DNA from: Natrialba sp. SSL1
GTDB taxonomy: Archaea; Halobacteriota; Halobacteria; Halobacteriales; Natrialbaceae
NCBI RefSeq assembly: GCF_001861355.1
Contig: NZ_MASN01000030.1
Coordinates: 62,001 to 126,000, forward strand
Direction: 5' to 3'
Length of the DNA stretch: 64,000 nucleotides
Positions 61,721-64,000 of the stretch are shown here, piece after piece. Each line of letters begins with the position of its first letter. Position 1 is the first letter of the stretch. The notes under the pieces are model-generated. The model was not told the DNA's origin. It was given only the letters and a program-made list of their open reading frames with translations, and did no database searches. Both the position numbers and the translations under genes were made by a program.

Positions 61721-63208
61721 ATGTCCACTCAAGACAGCAAACAACTCCGCGAGCAGATCGAGTCGGATCTGGACGACCACATCGATCGGATTCAACGGGC
61801 GATCCGCCAGCCGAGTGTTAGCGTCGACAGAAACGGACTCCGGGGAATCGCCGAACTAGCTCGTGACTACCTCGAAGAGATCGGGTGTGACGAGGCGGAA
61901 CTGGTCGAGACCGACGGCGCGCCGGGCGTCTGGGGGTACTATGACGCTGGCGCAGAGAAGACGATCGTCAACTACGGGATGCTAGACACCCGCCCCGTCG
62001 GCGACGAAGACGAGTGGACTCACGATCCCTTCGGCGGTGAACTCGTCGAGACCGAAGCGTACGGCCGAGTCATCTACGGTCGCGGGGCGATCAAAGTCAA
62101 AGGCGCATTCGTGGCTTGGCTCAACGCACTCGAGGCGACCAAACACGCGCTCGGTGAGCTACCGGTGAACGTCATGTTCCTGCTGGAGGCTGAGGAGATC
62201 AACGGCAGTCCGCACTACTACGAGATGCTCGATCGGTATGCCGACCGCATCCGGGACGCCGACGCCTGTCTCTGCCCGCTCGCTGGCCAGAGCGAAGACG
62301 GAAACGTGACGGGATCGCTCGGCTACAAGTCCGCGCTGTATTTTACCCTGCAGGTTTCGGGCGACCGGTGGGGACGGGGGCCTGTCGGCGGCGATATCCA
62401 CGCGATGAGTAACGCGACCGTCGACAGCCCTGCCTGGCGACTCGTGGACGCCCTCTCGTCGTTAACCGCTGAAAACGGAACCCAGATCGAGATCGACGGC
62501 TTCTACGACCAGTACGAACCGCCGACTGAGGACGAACGCGCGGAGGTTCGCGCGTTCGTCGACCGCTTCGACACCCAGACGGAGACACCCAGGGACGAGT
62601 TGTGGCAACACCTTCCAGGCCTCTCTCTAGGTGGCGGCGAAGTGACGCGGCTGAAAGCGGACCTCCAGGATAATGTTGTGGAGGCGTTCGTCCAGCACTT
62701 CTACGGGCCCGAGTCGTGCAACATCCAGGGAATCAACACGGGATTTCTCGGCTCCGGAACCGGCACCAAGCCGTTCATCCTCCCGGGGGAGGGACACGCG
62801 ACACTCGACCTTCGGATGCCTCGCGGGTTCGATCCGGACATCGCCCATCGCCAACTCCGTGACCACCTCGACAATCAGGGGTTTGAGGACGTTGACATCG
62901 ACGTGTTCGGTAAACACACCTGGTGTAAGACCGATCCGGACTCCGACCTCGTCGTGGCCGCCAGGGAGGTGTTCGAGGATCACGGTACCAACCTGACGCT
63001 GTGGCCGTTCTCTGCAGCTGGTATTCCCTGGGCGGTGTTCGGAACGCGATTTGACATTCCCGTCCTCTATGGGATCGGACTCGGGTACGGCACCAACTCC
63101 GATGGGGCCGACGAGTTCATCGTCGTCGACGGCACTGACACCGTCGGCGGACTCGTTGACTGTGAACTGTCTCATGCTGAGATTCTGCTAGCATACGCCG
63201 ACCGTTGA
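61721..63208 (+). CDS. M20 family peptidase-like protein with altered metal site
   Basis: 495 residues (ATG 61721; ATG 61712 also possible). Overall M20 carboxypeptidase architecture: catalytic domain, inserted dimerisation domain (about 195-340), GHATLDLRMPRGFDPDIAHR. Usual metal ligands are changed: HxD reads M-L-D in VNYGMLDTRPVGDEDEW, the bridging Asp region SDDKG reads GRGAIKVKG, while the EE pair is kept in LLEAEEINGS and the last His position is GADEF. I think some bacterial M20 subfamilies share these changes. It may bind a different metal set or not be a peptidase. Confidence 0.85.
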   Translation: MSTQDSKQLREQIESDLDDHIDRIQRAIRQPSVSVDRNGLRGIAELARDYLEEIGCDEAELVETDGAPGVWGYYDAGAEKTIVNYGMLDTRPVGDEDEWTHDPFGGELVETEAYGRVIYGRGAIKVKGAFVAWLNALEATKHALGELPVNVMFLLEAEEINGSPHYYEMLDRYADRIRDADACLCPLAGQSEDGNVTGSLGYKSALYFTLQVSGDRWGRGPVGGDIHAMSNATVDSPAWRLVDALSSLTAENGTQIEIDGFYDQYEPPTEDERAEVRAFVDRFDTQTETPRDELWQHLPGLSLGGGEVTRLKADLQDNVVEAFVQHFYGPESCNIQGINTGFLGSGTGTKPFILPGEGHATLDLRMPRGFDPDIAHRQLRDHLDNQGFEDVDIDVFGKHTWCKTDPDSDLVVAAREVFEDHGTNLTLWPFSAAGIPWAVFGTRFDIPVLYGIGLGYGTNSDGADEFIVVDGTDTVGGLVDCELSHAEILLAYADR

Positions 63209-63318
63209 GTCGGCCATGACTGCGGCTGACGGACGGATTCGATGACCTGGTAACTTGGTGAATTCGATGACTCGGTTAGCGACGGAGGGCAGGCCGTGAC
63301 ACGAATGGGTAGAAACGA

Positions 63319-63334
63319 AGGGGTTGACTCCCCT
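63319..63334 (+). terminator. Possible hairpin terminator after the M20 gene
   Basis: AGGGG/CCCCT arms around a 6-base loop, 110 bases after the stop; no T run follows, so weak. Confidence 0.3.
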
Positions 63335-63440
63335 GTTCTGACTCTCGATATCGATCGATACGGTCGCTATGTGACAGGTCTCAACTATGGGCTCTCGGTT
63401 ATCGGCGCCTGACTAGTAGAGTTCGACTAACTGGACCCGA

Positions 63441-64000
63441 CTACCGGCGGTCGTACACTCGAACCGCCCGATCGTGGCGCACCGAAATCCCGTTCGGATT
63501 CCGCTGAGCCGACCGATCACCAACTCGAGCACGAACACCGTCGACGAATCCGCGTGCGGTGTTAGTAACCACGTCGGTGCCGTCCGACACCCAACCCGTC
63601 GGCGTCGCCTCACCGGAAACGATCCGGCGGACGCCGGAAGCGCCGTCGCGAAGCGCGCTGCCGATCGTTCGGACGACGACCGTCGGTCGTGGGCCGTAGT
63701 TCTTCGCGAGCCGGTAGGAAAGCGCTCGGTACGTCGCCCCCCAGTCGTGTTCGGTCTGGCCGCCGTCGGCTCCGACCTCGGCGCGAACGGCCATCGCTTC
63801 CTGCCAGTGGACGTCGAAGCCGAGACCGGCCACCCGATGAGCACAGTCGCGCGCTCCGGCACCCTGCAGATACTCGTCGAACCCGTCGAGCGCGTCGAGC
63901 ACCGTTCGGTCGAAGGCGACGTTACTCCCGTCGAACAGCGTCAGTGACCGACGGGCGACGGTCGCCGTCCGTTCTTCGTCGACCGTCTCGAGTGCCCCCG
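63441..64000 (-). CDS. Glycosyltransferase family 2, C-terminal part (runs off right edge)
   Basis: The minus-strand frame is open to the right edge. Reading back from a GTG at 63902, the upstream codons give TLFDGSNVAFDRTVLDALDG, then FDEYLQGAGARDCAHRVAGL and VHWQEAMAVRAEVGADGGQT, with HDWGATYRALSYRLAKNYG further on. GSNVAFDR and GxGARDxAxR are typical acceptor-site motifs of GT2 enzymes (the D-x-D and nucleotide site lie outside). Probably makes a surface or extracellular polysaccharide; acceptor unknown. Confidence 0.85.
   Translation of the reverse strand, partial: GALETVDEERTATVARRSLTLFDGSNVAFDRTVLDALDGFDEYLQGAGARDCAHRVAGLGFDVHWQEAMAVRAEVGADGGQTEHDWGATYRALSYRLAKNYGPRPTVVVRTIGSALRDGASGVRRIVSGEATPTGWVSDGTDVVTNTARGFVDGVRARVGDRSAQRNPNGISVRHDRAVRVYDRR

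Overview
This window is chromosomal DNA from a halophilic archaeon, most likely of the Natrialbaceae type (Natrialba, Haloterrigena or Natrinema-like; the family assignment is inference). The support is a GC-rich sequence, very acidic proteins, promoters with TATA boxes 25-30 bases before leaderless start codons, and a marker gene set: archaeal TFB, TFS, NAC, a thermosome, LonB, FtsZ1, digeranylgeranylglycerophospholipid reductase, HalOD1 and several DUF families I know only from haloarchaea. There are about 70 protein genes, densely packed. I see no rRNA, tRNA, CRISPR array, insertion sequence or prophage, so this is mostly a core housekeeping region.

Layout. 1-3846: lysine operon on the minus strand, dapA-dapB-dapD-(aldo/keto reductase)-lysA, with 4-base start/stop overlaps. 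4301-9250: HtpX protease, a NYN-type RNase-like protein, then a translation-related group (PUA protein, mini-SPFH protein, NAC, TrmI) and transcription factor TFS; a dense array of perfect hairpins lies between the convergent trmI and tfs ends. 9333-17095: an MFS transporter, DUF5789, DUF5797 and DUF5787 proteins, a Nudix hydrolase, an S10-like protein, an M20 amidohydrolase and a second M48 protease. 17499-24596: archaeal lipid reductase, 2Fe-2S ferredoxin, ftsZ1, dtdA, a Na+/Ca2+-type exchanger and aroE. 24773-30911: an acidic helix-hairpin-helix protein, the pabB-pabA-pabC operon for p-aminobenzoate, a Rieske protein and two small regulators. 31017-38143: sugar nucleotidyltransferase, NfeD plus SPFH pair, wHTH regulators, HAD phosphatase, YjjX-like NTPase and TFB. 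38238-50583: aroD, dehydroquinate synthase II, an orphan CARF-HTH protein, a SprT-like protein, a purine nucleoside permease family protein, the trpC-trpB-trpA-ADH synthase operon and an alkyltransferase-like protein. 50603-64000: CPBP protease, LonB, NadM, SAM hydroxide adenosyltransferase family, HalOD1, thermosome, an amidohydrolase-like protein, DUF368, an unusual M20 protein and the end of a glycosyltransferase.

How it fits together. The window holds much of archaeal aromatic amino acid synthesis by the ADH-synthase/DHQ-synthase II route (46155-46958, 39569-40846, then aroD and aroE) and the branches to tryptophan (trpCBA) and p-aminobenzoate (pabBAC). Protein quality control is also well represented (two M48 proteases, LonB, CPBP, SPFH/NfeD, thermosome).

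Most worth a second look: the hairpin array at 8626-8915; paired TGTACA boxes on the trpC promoter, which match the TrpY box known from methanogens; three successive pab genes each ending in a different tandem repeat; an MGMT-like protein whose active-site cysteine is aspartate; a Cas4-like DUF5787 protein; an orphan CARF regulator; an M20 protein lacking its usual metal ligands; a palindrome in front of ftsZ1; and hexanucleotide repeats that lengthen acidic linkers in several otherwise conserved enzymes. I did not find one clearly new multi-gene defence or mobile system.
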